64,000 nucleotides of DNA from Pegoplata infirma (taxonomy: Eukaryota > Arthropoda > Insecta > Diptera > Anthomyiidae). The position numbers were made by a program, and so were the translations under genes. Of the stretch, positions 45,273-57,446 are shown piece by piece. The stretch is taken from positions 67,820,040 through 67,884,039 of the forward strand of contig OY992537.1 of assembly GCA_963921195.1 (NCBI GenBank), read 5' to 3'. Position 1 is the first letter of the stretch. Each line of letters begins with the position of its first letter. The notes under the pieces are model-generated. The model was not told the DNA's origin. It did no database searches and saw nothing but the letters and a program-made list of their open reading frames with translations.

Positions 45273-46794
45273 CACCGAAAAAAATCCATGCAACATTTTA
45301 CAAAAAAAAGTTTCTTACTTTTTTTCGTAAAATACACGAAAGTTGACTATATAGTAAGAAAAACTTTAGTACTGAATTTCGTATTTTTACGAAAGTAACG
45401 AAAATGATTAGTAAATATTTTTTTCGTAATACTAACGAACGTTGACTGCATATTACGAAAAAAATTATGAAAATGCTTCTTTCGTAAAATATACGAATGT
45501 TGACTACATATTACAAAAAAAAGTATAGACTTTCGTATTTTTACGAAAATAATTCGTAAAATATACGAAAGTGGACTTTATATTACGGACAAAAAATAAT
45601 CAAGAATTTTGAAATTTTACGAAACGAATGAAAAAAGAAGAAATCTTTAAATGCATGTTTCAAGAGTGTTTTTATGCCCTCCAACTACAGTATTGGGGTA
45701 TACTCACTTTGTCATTCCATGTGTATCGCTTCGAAATATCGGTCGTGGACCCCATAAAGTATATGTATTATTGATCCATGATGGATTCTAAGGCATTCTA
45801 TTAATGCCCGTCTGTATAAAACACGGATACCATCCAAAATAAAAAAGTTAGACTCCTGAAGTTAAGCACGAACAAGTCTTTTGGTCATCAGCTAAGTTCG
45901 TATGTGGCAAAATCGGTTTAGGCGGAAAAAAATTTCCCCTTAAAAAAAACCAACCTATGAAAAACACAATTTTTTTTAAAGTGTTTCTTGTATTTTTGTT
46001 AAACAAATAAAACATTTTTATGTCAAAAAAAAATTTAAGTACTGTGCTTCGACCCCCTGGGGATTATAAAAATGTCTTTTGTTCGTGGGTATAAAGAATT
46101 AATAATGATAACTCTGTTAATTTTTTTACATATTTATTTGGGATATAAAAGATTCGGCACAGCCGAATTTAAAGCTCTCACTTGGTTTTTATTTATTTTA
46201 AGGATCAAATAAAATTTGAGGCTTGATTTTTTTTTAACATGTGAGGAGGTGGTCCTCCAAAAAAATCATAAAATCATCTCAACTTATCATCATAAGTTCT
46301 TGAAGTGTGAAAGTAGCCTTAAACGAAATCACTGTAAATAATGAATGAAATCTCATAAGTCTCTGTTAAGAAAAAACAATTTATTGCTTGTAAGATCTGT
46401 AAAAAATAACGGGACAATATTGGAAATGTTGCTGTCAAAACGTTGTTCTCATTCACAAAAAAGAATTTTTACATGTAATTTCATTTATTTAACGATTTTT
46501 TTTTTATTTTACGAAATTTTCATATCAAAAAAATATTTCGTTTATTTTACGAAATAATTTCGAAAAAAAAATATTTAGTATATTTTACGAAATTTTTCAT
46601 AAAATACGAAAATTTATTTCGTTTATTTTACGAAATTTTTTTGTAAAATACAAAAAAAAAAATCGTTTATTTTACGAAAAAATTTCGTGCATTTCGTACA
46701 TTGTGCGCAAGAATTTCGTGGTGCGAAACAACGAAATTTTTCGTATAATGTACGAACGTTTTCGTATATATATGGCTGGAATTTTTTTTCGGTG
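45273..46794. mobile_element. CACCGAAAAAAA TIR element with TACGAAA tandem arms (1522 bp)
   Basis: Starts CACCGAAAAAAATCC and ends TTTTTTTTCGGTG with TA on each side (45271-45272, 46795-46796). Both arms (45300-45620, 46490-46760) are irregular tandems of TTTTCGTAAAATATACGAAA, themselves palindromic. The middle is a family A copy. The flanks form one sequence (AAATGTTACTCA then CGCTATATTGAAACAAC) matching a hairpin-rich repeat at 51845-51930. Confidence 0.75.
45670..46195 (+). repeat. Family A copy with perfect terminal hairpin
   Basis: TATGCCCTCCAACTACAG, TTGTCATTCCATGTGTATCG, CCCATAAAGTATATGTATTA, ending in hairpin ATTCGGCACAGCCGAAT (46152-46168) then TTAAAGCTCTCACTTGGTTTTT. Nested in 45273-46794. 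Confidence 0.7.
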
Positions 46795-46989
46795 TACGCT
46801 ATATTGAAACAACAAAATACAAGAAAATTACTAAATTGTTATGAAATTCAATATTTGAAATATTTGAATTCCCAAGAAAACACTGACGGGAATTCCCGAG
46901 AATTTTTTTAATTTTTTCCGGGAAATCCGGGAATTTTGTAAAATAAACCATTTTACATAAAAACGTTTATTTTACTTAAATTTTTAATA

Positions 46990-48306
46990 TTTTTAACATG
47001 ATAATGTTTTTAGGCTGGTGTGTAATTTTAAAAAAGTTGCAGGACGCCACCTCAGTTTGACTATATAAGCTAACAACTAACCAAAGAGAAAACAAGAATT
47101 ACTATTTTTATTTCCTTAAAACCAAAAATTTTAATAACTTGGGTTTGTAAATTGGATAATAATTCACCCCGTGGTGCATAAAACCGTTTTTTACCAGCTG
47201 GTGAATAAAAATTAACATAATTATTTTTCAACAAAATTTTTTTTTTTTTTTTCATCAATTTTTTTTTTATCAATTTTTTTTTTTCATAAAATTTTTTTTT
47301 CATAATTTTTTTTTTTTTTTTCATCAAATTTTTTTTTTTTCATCAAATTTTTTTTTTTTATAAATTTTTTTTTTATAATTTTTGTTATCATTTTTTTTTT
47401 TCATCAAATTTTTTTTCATCTAATTTTTTTGTCAATAATTTTTTTAATCTAATTTTTGTTTTTTTCATCAATTTTTTTCCCATCAATTTTTTTTTTCATA
47501 AATTTTTTTTTTCATCAAACTTTTTTTTTCATTATTTTTTTATCAATTTTTTTTTTTTTTCATCAATTTTTTTATCATTTTTTTTTTCATCAATTTTTTT
47601 TTTTCATCAACCTTTTTTTTTCATCATTTTTTTTTTATCAAATTTTTTTTTTCATCAAATTTTTTTTCATAATTTTTTTTTTTCAATTTTTCAATTAATT
47701 TTTTTTTCATTAATTTTTTTTTTTTTTTCATTAATTTTTTTTTTTTTCATCAAATTGTTTTATCAAATTTTTTTTTATCAATTTTTTCTTACCAAAAAAT
47801 TTTTATTTTTACATCAAAAAATTTTTCTTTTCATCAAAAAAATTCATCAAAAACTTTTTCCAAAATATTTTTTCACCAAAAATTTTGGGTTCATTAAATT
47901 GTTTTAACATAATTTTGTTTTTTCGTGAAAAAAATCATTTTTTTTACCAAAACTACTTTTTCACCAAGTCTAAGCTTTTCGCATAAAAATTTTCCATTTG
48001 TTTATTAAATGTACATAAAACAAGTGAGAGTGTTATATTCTTTGGTGCCGAATCTTTTATACTCTCCAAAATATAAAAACACTTTTTTGCACTTATTTTT
48101 TTTGCACTCACTTACGAAATGTACAGCTCTTTTGGTTTTTTAATGGCGTCCTCGACTGATATTTCAATTCTTTTTGCATGAAATAGCAAAGTAATATAAC
48201 ATTATTTTTTCTAAAAAAAACTTTGGAAGTACATCCAAATCTTCCGCAAAACATTATCGTGATTTAATGTTTTGGACAGGAGTACAAAATTCGCAGGCAT
48301 TTTTTT
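46990..48306 (+). repeat. Minisatellite-bearing family, reference copy (1.3 kb)
   Basis: Uninterrupted order: AACATGATAATGTTTTTAGG start, GGACGCCACCTCAGTTTGAC, AACTTGGGTTTGTAAA, CACCCCGTGGTGCATAAAAC, ACCAGCTGGTGAATAAAAA, array 47230-47770, TTTTGGGTTCATTAAA, CTACTTTTTCACCAAGTC, TTGGTGCCGAATC, GAAATGTACAGCTCTTTTGG, TCCTCGACTGATATTTC, GCAAAACATTATCGTG to GCAGGCATTTTTTT. No protein frame. Ends share ACATTATC/GATAATGT, a weak inverted match. Class unknown. Confidence 0.8.
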
Positions 48307-49367
48307 ATATACAGGTGTAATTACATTTGATATTTTTTGTATTTTTTTTATTTGGAAGAACAGTGCAAATATATATTCATTGGAAAATTGACCAAGTGTA
48401 AAAAGTATGTTAATATCATGAAAAACCTTAAAAAAGTCAAAAAATATACGTCGGTTAATGATAATTAACATGAAAATTAAATATATTTTAAATTAAAATT
48501 AACTGTCAAAAATATATAAAAATGTTTAACCTAGAATTTACATTTGCAGAACAAATATTAAAAGTGCTGCCAGCTATATTAGTTTTTGATCGAATAAGGC
48601 AGTTTTAAATTTTTTGCAATTTTTAGCTATTTTTTGCGGTTTTTTGTGGGGGAAAAGTTGCAATATTGTTTTTATTTTATTGTATTTCAGGATGTTTAAC
48701 TTTTATTTTTTATGTTTTAATTAATTGTTTATCTCTAATAAAACTGTGTTTAATAAAAATATAATAAAATTTTAATGTTTTTTATGATTTATATTAAATT
48801 CAAAAATTCAAATAAAAAACTTAAACCATAGCCCATAAATTTTTGAGATTATGATGCATTCGGTTTTAATTTGATAAATATTTAATTAAGGCAACTCGAA
48901 ATAAATTTGACCATTTTTCCAATATTTGACCACGTCTCCTAAGCCCAGATTTTGCAAAACCAAAAACGCAATTTGTTTAGTTCCGTATAGGGATATCCAA
49001 CCTATTCAGAAATTTACGGTACATATGTGTTTTTTTTTCGCTGGACATTTGGTGTGGAGTGCTTCATATGGGGTTATACTAGAGTTTTTATTTTCCCGGA
49101 ATTTTTCATTTGTTTAATATTTTGTTTAATATTTTCCCTCAATTTTTTCAAAAACCTGATGTGATGGAAAATTTAGAAAATTTTTGTATACCGGATTTTG
49201 GATCAGCAGAGCAATCATAAGATAGTGTATAAGGTTGCGTTCCAGTCGCATTTTGGATGTTTAGTAGTGTAATTGATAAATATTTTCCGTTTAAACGATA
49301 TGTTGCCGGTTGGTTTTTAAAAATTCCGATTTTTTAGAGCATTTTTGGATTAAAAATTACACAATTT
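48306..49367. other. No recognised feature
   Basis: AT-rich, short frames only. Confidence 0.4.
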
Positions 49368-49375
49368 TCGCCAAT

Positions 49376-51457
49376 CAGGGTTGTCAGATTTTTTTTACGT
49401 TCATCGCCAAATCTCATGAAAAAAATCGCCAGAAATCGCCAAATTTCAATTTTATTTTATTTTGTCAATAACAAAAATATTTTTTATTTTTTAAAAAAAA
49501 TTTTTGTTTAATTTGTTTTAGCCAGTAAAAAATAAATGTCTAAAATCGCCAATAATCTCGAAAATTTTCAAAAAATCGCCAAAAGTCACTTTTGTTTAGT
49601 TTTTAATTTATAAATTAGAAAAGGCAGATTGTTTAATATATAGTGCATTTTGAAGGAATGTAAAAATCGTGCAAAATTAATTAAACTTTGTTAGGGCATT
49701 TTACATTGGCCGGCAGATGCTGCACTTCAGAAGGACTTACCCTCAATCTGTTCATGATAAGATTTGGTCCTTGAATGACTACCCTCTCTTTTTCTTTATT
49801 TTTTCTTTACAATGAAATTTACTGTAAATTTAAGAAAAAATCAGTTTTTGGCTCTCCTTAATACTTGATTTTTCCGAAATGTGTTGTTTTCAATGTGTAT
49901 TACACTGTGCTACAGTGAAAACATACTTCTGATGTGACTTGGTATAGGTTGTTGGTTTTGTCGAGACAACCTCAAATTTTTGAGTTATTGTCAAAACACA
50001 TTTTTTTGGGACTTTGCTCACTAAACATTGTGTAATTCAAATAATTTTCAACCGATTTTAAATTTTTCAACTGTTTTGGATAAAAGAAGGATAGGGCTTT
50101 CCATGTGTGTGAATTGGTCTACACATATAAGAAAGATATCTATTGATTTTTTCTATAATATCAAATTTTTTTGCTATTTTTTGAAAATTTTTTGAGTTTA
50201 TCGATTTTTTTTCTGTTATAGTTTAATTCTGATTACGATGAGCATTATCCTGAAAAAATCAGATTAGAAGAATTGACAGAGTTGTAATAATTTTTCTAAA
50301 AAAGAAAATTAAGATTTTGCGGGAAATCGCTGTTCAGATAAACCAGGCAAAAAAAATAAATTTATCATAAGAGGTCATGTACAATATTTTTAAACGTTTT
50401 TGGTGCGCTGAATCTGAAACTTACCTTTAAATCGCTCTATCGCGTCAGGTTTTTGAGATATTCAATATAAATTGATAGATCAAAAACTTAATAAGATAGC
50501 GCAATTTCAAGGTCAAATTTGGATTCAGGGGGCCAAAAACCTTTAAAATAATGATACGCGACCTCTCAGTATGTTATTTTTTTATTTTTATTTTTTTGCC
50601 TGGGTTGTCTGAACGGCAATTTCATGCAAATTCTTAATTTTCTTTTTTAGAAAAATTATCACAACTCTGTCAATTGTTTTTCGATTTTTCGGCATAGAGC
50701 TCATCGTATTCACAATTAAATTTCCTTTAAGAATACGTTTATAAATATAAATATTGTTGTACGAACTATAGCAGAAAAAATCGATAAAATCAAAAAATAA
50801 CAAAAAAATTAGATATTGTTGAAAAATCAATACATATCTTTCTTATTTGTGTGGACCAATTCACACACATAAAAAGCCTTATCCTTCTTCTATCCAAACC
50901 AGTTAAAAAATTGAAAATCGGTTGAAAACTTTTTCAGTTACACTTGGTTTAGTGAGAAAAGTCCCAAAAAATGTTTTTTGATAATAACTTTAAAATTTGA
51001 GGGTGTCTGGCAAGTTTGATGGGCATTTTTATGATATTTTCGACGAGACCTACAACCTTAACTACCTCATTTCAAAAGTATATTCGATTTTGTGTTTTTT
51101 GTAGCACAGTGTTATTAATTCTGTTGTTTTTATTTAATATCAGGTGCATAAATCTTAAGGATGGTAAGGCGGACACAACTTAGATGGTCAAAAAATACTT
51201 TTGAAATACACTTATCCCACAAAGTCTTTAAAAAATAGTTCAGTATTGAAAACAAAAAACGACAAATTTTTAAAAAAAATTTCACAAAAACAAAAATAAA
51301 TAAAAATTGTCAACTTTTCTAAAAAACTCCAAGGAAATCGCCAATCATTATCGAAATTGCCAAAAAAATCGCCATGTCGCCATATTGAAAATCACGACGC
51401 CAAACACATTTTAAAATCGCCACGTTTGGCGAGAAATCGCCATATCTGACAGCCCTG
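49376..51457. mobile_element. CAGGGTTGTCAGAT hAT-like element hosting a foldback
   Basis: Starts CAGGGTTGTCAGATTTTTTT and ends ATATCTGACAGCCCTG. Both arms carry repeated AAATCGCCAAA blocks. Flanks TCGCCAAT/TTGCCAAC agree at 6 of 8 positions, a possible eroded 8-bp duplication. It hosts the CACTGTGC element at 49904-51111. A partial copy is at 37608. Confidence 0.7.
49904..51111. mobile_element. CACTGTGCTACA foldback element, copy 1 (1208 bp)
   Basis: Starts CACTGTGCTACA and ends TGTAGCACAGTG, flanked by TTA on both sides (49901-49903, 51112-51114). Nearly the whole element is one long inverted repeat: arms of about 450 bp share CAACCGATTTTAAATTTTTC, TATCGATTTTTT, AATTTTCTTTTTT and CCTGG.TTATCTGAAC-type blocks. 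3-bp TTA/TAA targets are typical of PIF/Harbinger; CACTG ends with 3-bp targets are typical of CACTA. No coding capacity. Confidence 0.85.
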
Positions 51458-51834
51458 TTGCCAACAGATGATATAAAATAAGCTCGATGTCCTGTTTTCT
51501 ATTTAAGTTAAAGGTCTTGAATGATATGAAAACTCGTTTATTCAGTTTATTTAACAAACAAAAAACAAAAAAAACTTTGGCAAATGGTTTACATAAAGAT
51601 GTTATTAATTGCAAAATTCTCAGCTGTAGTAGTGTATACAATCACCATTTTTGTTGCTTGCAAAACACTTCAAATGTCATGTACCTAAATAAAAACACAA
51701 CTACTTAAATACAGTAGAATCTCAATATTAACAAAAAAAATATATATGCAAAGAAAAATATAGAGCGGTCTCTAAAAAGATGCTGTGTCGCCAAAATCTC
51801 GATTTATTTTTGCTGGGTGTAGTTATATTCTTGT

Positions 51835-53510
51835 TTCAACATAGCGTATGAGTAATATTTATGCAAATATTTGTTTCTCATCCGCTATGCGGAAACAAGA
51901 AAATACAAGCAAATTACAAAATTCTTATGAAATTTAAAAAAAAAAATCTAGCGCTGAACTAAAAAAACGCCTTGAGTGTTGCGTTATGTAAAAGGTCAAC
52001 TTTCATTTTCTCGATTTTAAAACACTGTGTATTTATAATAACACTGTGCTACAAAAAACACAAAATCGAATATACTTTTAAAATGAGGTAGTTAAGGTTG
52101 TAGGTCTCGTCTAAAAGATCACAAGAATGCCCATCAAACTTGCCAGACACCCTCAAATTTTAAAGTTATTGTCAAAAAACGATTTTTTTAGGACTTTTCT
52201 CACTAAACCACGTGTAAATTGAACATTTTTCAACCGATTTTAAATTTTTCAACTGTTTTGGATAGAAGAAGAATAGGGTGTGTGAATTGATCTATACATA
52301 TAAAAAAGATATGTATTAATTTTTTCAACAATGTCTAATTTTTTATTATTTTTTGAAAATTTTTTGAGTTTATCGATTTTTTTCTGCTACAGTTCGTTCA
52401 CCAACATTAATATTTTTAAACGTATTCTTAAAGAAAATTTAATTTTGAATACGATAAGCTTTATGCCGAAAAAATTGGGTTACAATTGACAGAGTTGTGA
52501 TTATTTGTCTAAAAAAGAAAATTAAGATTTTGCTTGAAATTGCCGTTCGGATAACCCAGGCAAAAAAAAATAAACAAATAAACGAACATATGAAGTTTTT
52601 GATATATCAATTTATGTTAAATATCTCAAAAACCTGTCGAGATAGAGCAATTTAAAGACCAGATTCGAATTCAGCGCGCCAAAAACCTTTAAAAATATTG
52701 TACATGACCTCTTATGATATTTTTTTTTTTTTGCTGGGATATCTGAACGGCGATTTCCTGCAAAATCTTAATTTTCTTTTTTGGAAAAATTATCACAACT
52801 CTGCCAATTATTATCCGATTTCTTCAGAATAAAGCTTATCGAATTCAGAATTAAATTTTCTTTAAAAATACGTTTAAAAACATAAAGGTTATTAAACGAA
52901 CTATAACAGAAAAAAATTGATAAACTCGAAAAATTTTCAAAAAATAAAAAAAAAATTAGATTTTTTTGAAATAATCAATAAATATCTTTCTTATGTGTAT
53001 AGACCGATTCAGACACATGGAAAGCCTCATCTTTCTTCTATCAAAAACAGTTAAAAAATTTAAAATCGGTTGAAAATTTTCTGAATTACACAAGATTAAG
53101 TGAGAAAAATCCCAAAAAAAAGTTTTTTGACAATAACTCTAAAATTTGAGGGTGTCTGGCAAGTTTAATGGGCATTTTTGTGATCTACTCGACAAGACCA
53201 ACAAAATGTACTATGTCACATCAGAAGTATTTTTTCACTGTAGCACAGTGTAATTTACTAGAATTTTTTATCTTTAAATAATAATCATACGCAACAATGT
53301 ACAGTGTTTTTTTTAATAATTCGGCCACAAGGGGCCCTTAAAGTAGAACATATTTAGAAACTTTAAATGCTTTAAAATCACCAATTTTAAATGCGTGTAA
53401 AAAAATCTAGCTTTTTTATTGAAGATGTCAACATTCATTTGCTCTTTGTTTCATCCAATTCCGTTTCGGAAAGTTACATTTTGTATCACCGTGTTAATAA
53501 AGTTTTGGTA
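51835..53510. repeat. Hairpin- and AGCGCTA-containing repeat split by foldback copy 2
   Basis: 51850-51905 forms a hairpin (CTTGTTTC..CATAGCG and CGCTATGCGGAAACAAG). 51945-52020 (ATCTAGCGCTGAACTAAAAA) and 53330-53490 (AAGGGGCCCTT, AAATGCGTGTAAAAAAATCT) have counterparts at 4430-4980 and 45225-45270/46797-46830. Boundaries uncertain. Confidence 0.5.
52042..53250. mobile_element. CACTGTGCTACA foldback element, copy 2 (1209 bp)
   Basis: Same ends and arms as copy 1 but in opposite orientation: its left end matches the right end of copy 1 (CACAAAATCGAATATAC) and its right end matches the left end of copy 1 (ATGTCACATCAGAAGTA). Flanked by TAA on both sides (52039-52041, 53251-53253). Length within one base of copy 1, so the family is uniform in size. 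Confidence 0.85.
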
Positions 53511-53863
53511 ACTCTTTTGCAAATACACATGGTTCAATTGTATTAAAAAAAAATCACATGAAACGACAGCAAATGTATGAAGAATTGTTTACTGCTACAA
53601 AAAAAAAATAGATATGTAGAATGATATAAATGAAAGAATAGCATTCATAGGTAAACCACAATCAGCTAAACATTGAGAAAATAAATAAATGACTGAATGA
53701 AAAATGAACCGCATACAACCGCATCCTCACATATACACATACATATTAAAAAACAAGTACGAAAATTATAGTCGGTAAAGACCAATCATATAATACCAAA
53801 CAACAGAGTTTTCCGGATAAAGGGTCCCGAGTTCAATATGGACCGATTGGATATATATTTGGT

Positions 53864-54776
53864 TTAGTGCCTGTGATCAGTACCGTAGTACCGGGAATAC
53901 CGGTATTCCCGGTTCTCGGTATTACCGGGAAATGGTACCGGTTTCCCGGTTCTTTAATTATTCCCGGTATTCCCGGAAATACCGGTATTCCCGGTTCCGG
54001 TTCTGACGGTATTCCCGGGAATACCGGTATGCATATTTTCTATAATTAAAATTTTTTCTTCGCTTTAAAAAAAAAAAAAATAAAAAACATGTGAAAAACA
54101 CCATTTCCATTTTTTTTATGAATTTAAAATGAAAATAGTTACATGATTTTTAAATAATTGTACAAACTCAATTAAATATTTCTGAAATACAGATTAAATG
54201 GTGTAATTTAAATATTTTTTGGTACACTCAAAGAATTATGTAGGTAAATTCCAGTGAATATTCACTTAAAACAAATGAAATTTTATTTAAAAACCATTCC
54301 ACTGTTTTTTCATTTAAAATAAAAACACATTACAGTCAATTTTAAATGTTAATTTAATGACTAACCAAAACATTAAAAAACTAGTGAATATTCAGTTATT
54401 TTGTATTGAAAAACAGTAAAACTATAGAAGAAATTTTTTACTGCCGAAATTAAATGTAACAGAAAATTCGTTTTTAATACAGTAAATTATTTTTTTTTAA
54501 ACTACAGAAACAGTAAAAAAATTAAATCCTTTATAAAATAAGTGAATTTTCTTTTAAAATGACTTTACTGATTACTTTTTAAAATAACCTACAAACAGTT
54601 AATGACATAATTTTCTTAGTGTATAGAATTTTTTTGTTTTTTGAGAACCGGTACCAGGATCAGAACCGGGAATACCGGTATTCCCGGGAATATATCTAGA
54701 ACCGGGAAACCGGTTCCAGAACCGGGAATACCGGTATTCCCGGGAATACCGAGAACCGGGAAATGGGGGGCACTAA
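53864..54776. mobile_element. ACCGGTATTCCCGG palindrome element, copy 1
   Basis: Starts TTAGTGCC and ends GGCACTAA, with an exact 6-bp duplication TTTGGT (53858-53863, 54777-54782). Both ends are packed with overlapping palindromes such as GGAATACCGGTATTCC and CCGGGAATACCGG. The centre is AT-rich and holds the 54225-54621 element. Copy 2 at 63098 shares ends and arms and shows the empty site for that element. Confidence 0.85.
54225..54621. mobile_element. CACT-ended MITE, 397 bp, TA flanks
   Basis: Left CACTCAAAGAATTATGT, right ACATAATTTTCTTAGTG, TA on both sides (54223-54224, 54622-54623). The empty site is in copy 2 near 63463-63466 (GGTATAG). Interior: repeated AGTGAATATTCACT and ACTGTTTTT motifs. 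Confidence 0.8.
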
Positions 54777-55194
54777 TTTGGTTAGATAGCAAGCAAACCA
54801 AATTTGAGTAAAATCGGCTTGTATTTGATGCCAGTAGACCGATTTACCCTAAAGTGGGGTGAAATATTGTATGGAGGACTAAGCTTAGAAGCGGTCGGAT
54901 TGTAATCAGTTTTCAAGTGGTTACTAAAGTACACAATAAACATCTGAAAACTGAAATTTTAGCAAAATATTTGACCTTTTCAAGTGTTTGGAAGATATAT
55001 GGGAATATCGAGATGCGCTTTTTATGGGGACTATCAGTAAAAATTATCCTATCACGCTAATATTTATGAATACAAAACACATTTACCTGTTAAATTTTTA
55101 AAGGTTACTTATATATAACGGTTATTAGGGGCATTCGGGAAGTTACTAACATCCGCACAAACTCATTTTACCCTGTACCACAGAGTGGGTAGGG

Positions 55195-56734
55195 TATAAA
55201 TAGAAAAACTAAAGCAACAATAACACTATACATGTGTATGTGTATGGTTTTCCCCCCATTTTTATATCCACCTACACAAACAAGGAAGTGCTTGAGAAAA
55301 AGTGATGGGGACTTATAAAAAGGTATAAAAAATAAAAGGCAAAAACAGGCGGAATTTTTACCAAAGAACAGCAGAGCAAAAAAAGTTTATTTGACAAAGA
55401 ATTGTTACAGACAGCAACAATAATGAAAAAATAAATAAATTTTCAACATTGTAATAGAATAGTAAACACACTAAAAACACCAATAAAACACAAAAAAAAA
55501 ATGTCCTGTATGAACATTAGAATGGAACGAATTATAACTTTTTCGAATTTAATCGATCGCCGGGCAAATTATGGTTCGTTTTGGTCTAAAAATTCTATGT
55601 TAAAATTTTTAGCCAAATCGGACAAAGTTAACCCGTTCCGTTGGGGTGTTAATGTTTTGACCCAAAAAAAATTCCCATATACTAAATTTTTCTTTTTCGA
55701 TTTTCCAATTTTTTTTTTTTATATGATATACGTCTGAAAGTAGAGATCAAAAGCAATAAAACTGCATTTGCAGTTTTTCATTTCGTGTATATGTTTCCTT
55801 TTAAAAGGACTTCAAAGTTTTAAAGGATACATTTGATAAAATATTTTTGAAATATTTGTGATGTCAAACGAAAGAGGAGGATCACTCATAATTTTTCCTT
55901 TTTTTATTTTGATTTATCAGTATAAAAGGACGTGAATAAAGTCACTTTATCAAAATATTTTGTTGAAAATTTTGAATGATATTGAAGGATACATATTTAA
56001 AAGGACTATCTTACCTCCTTTTTCCTGATATGTAAAAATAATAAAAAAAAAGGGAATTAGGGGACATCTTCCTCTTTTATTTGCTATCGCTAATGGGTCG
56101 ATCTAGAAAATGAAATTATTTATAGACATTTTTCAGAGAGTTTTTTAAAAATATTTCTAAGGCCTCTGTTCTGTCTTTCACAACTTTTCAATTCACATGA
56201 AAATTTCCAAATGACATGAAATCAAGTTTAGTGTTTTATTGATCACTTTTTTATTTAAAGTTGAAATCGAATAATTAAAATTTAAAAAATTATAAGAAAA
56301 AAAGTGCATTCGCTTTACTTTCACCAAATTTTATTTATGTGAAACAAAACGAAAAAGAAATTCGGATGTGAAATCTAGAACACCAAAAAAATTCGGAAAT
56401 TTTCATTTACACATTTTTTATGTGAATTACTTTTTTTGGAACAGGGGCATAAGTCTATTTTTATTAAGTTCAAACATTGAAAATTCAGTTACCTACTAAT
56501 GTTTCCAATAAACCAAACAAAAAATAAATACAGTAGAATACAGTAGAAGGAACTCGCATTATTGACCTAAAATTCGTTTGACCACCAATTTTTTGTAAAC
56601 AAAGAAAATATGTTATTTTTTATTAATATTAGTACACCTAAGTGCATTTTAATGAGATATTAAAATAATTTAAATTTTTCTTTCACTGTATATGAGAAAA
56701 CGCAAAATAAAATCTGCTTCGCTAAAGCTGAAAA
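55195..56734. other. No recognised gene
   Basis: The 78-codon plus-strand frame at 55501-55737 (MSCMNIRMERIITFSNLIDR) has an A-rich leader and ends in a Phe tract; it includes a TTTTAGCCAAATCGGAC phrase common in the dispersed repeats here, so I do not call it a gene. The rest is AT-rich. Confidence 0.4.
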
Positions 56735-56737
56735 TTA

Positions 56738-57444
56738 CACCGCTCAACAAATCGAAGGTTTTTGGCTCCGGTTTGAAGTTTCATATAAAATTTTAAACGA
56801 TTTTGACTGGCTGATTCCAAATCTGTGCTCCAAATTTTTCCATCACGTCCAGAATTTTAATTATTCGTGGTTGAAAATGCGAAATAAACGGGATTTTTGT
56901 CTTTTTTGAAAGCCTTCACAGCAGCCACTGGGTGGAATAAAAATCTGGTATAAAGCGTTAGACAAGAATTGAAGTATGATCTCAAATATATGATCAAAAA
57001 AATTTGAAGTTGTTGCACTATTATTGGTCAAACATGTATTTTAAAAAAACACTGTGAAAAAATTAGAAAAAGCACCATTTTTACAAGGCTCTAAAACAAA
57101 AACCAGATGATCAATCTTTACTGTGATGAGCTCAAAATTTAGGCAAAATTCATTCTTTCTTATAGACTTCCCATTAAAGATATCTTCCGGTTTATACAAA
57201 AAATAACGCAGAAAACTTAAATTTGTAAAATATTTTTTTTTTTAGTTTTTCTTTGAAAAATATCAAAAAAAAACTAAGGTATCTATCTACCTTACCTTTT
57301 TTACATTTTTCGCATTTTCAACCGTGAAAAACTAAAAATCTGGACGTGATGGACAAATTTGTAGAACAGATTTGGAATCAGGAGATCAAAGTCTACTAAA
57401 ATTGATCACCAAAATTCAAACCGCAAAATGAGTGTAGAGCGGTG
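56738..57444. mobile_element. CACCGCTC foldback element, 707 bp, TTA duplication
   Basis: Starts CACCGCTC and ends GAGCGGTG, flanked by TTA at 56735-56737 and 57445-57447. Arms of about 150 bp share CTGATTCCAAATCTG, CCATCACGTCCAGA and GTTGAAAATGCGAAA in inverted order. Same 3-bp target as the CACTGTGC family. No coding capacity. Confidence 0.8.
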
Positions 57445-57446
57445 TT

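Larger units (their letters stand above)
53755..55195 (-). repeat. Family B copy split by a palindrome element
   Basis: Reversed terminus AACAAGTACGAAAATTATAG with an eroded GTCGGTAAAGACC hairpin, AGAGTTTTCCGGATAAAGGG, ATGGACCGATTGG, then the 53864-54776 element, then ATCGGCTTGTATTTGATGCC, GGTCGGATTGTAATCAG and the outer end ACCCTGTACCACAGAGTGGG TAGGGTATA at about 55170-55195. Confidence 0.7.

Noticed and set aside
53867..54801. Gly/Pro/Thr-periodic frames resembling collagen-like peptides (also 63098-63289 and 63483-63680)
   Set aside because: They are readings of the ACCGGTATTCCCGG palindromes within the transposable elements, seen on both strands.
55501..55737. 78-codon frame as a small gene
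   Set aside because: No recognisable domain, Phe-tract end, and phrases shared with dispersed repeats.
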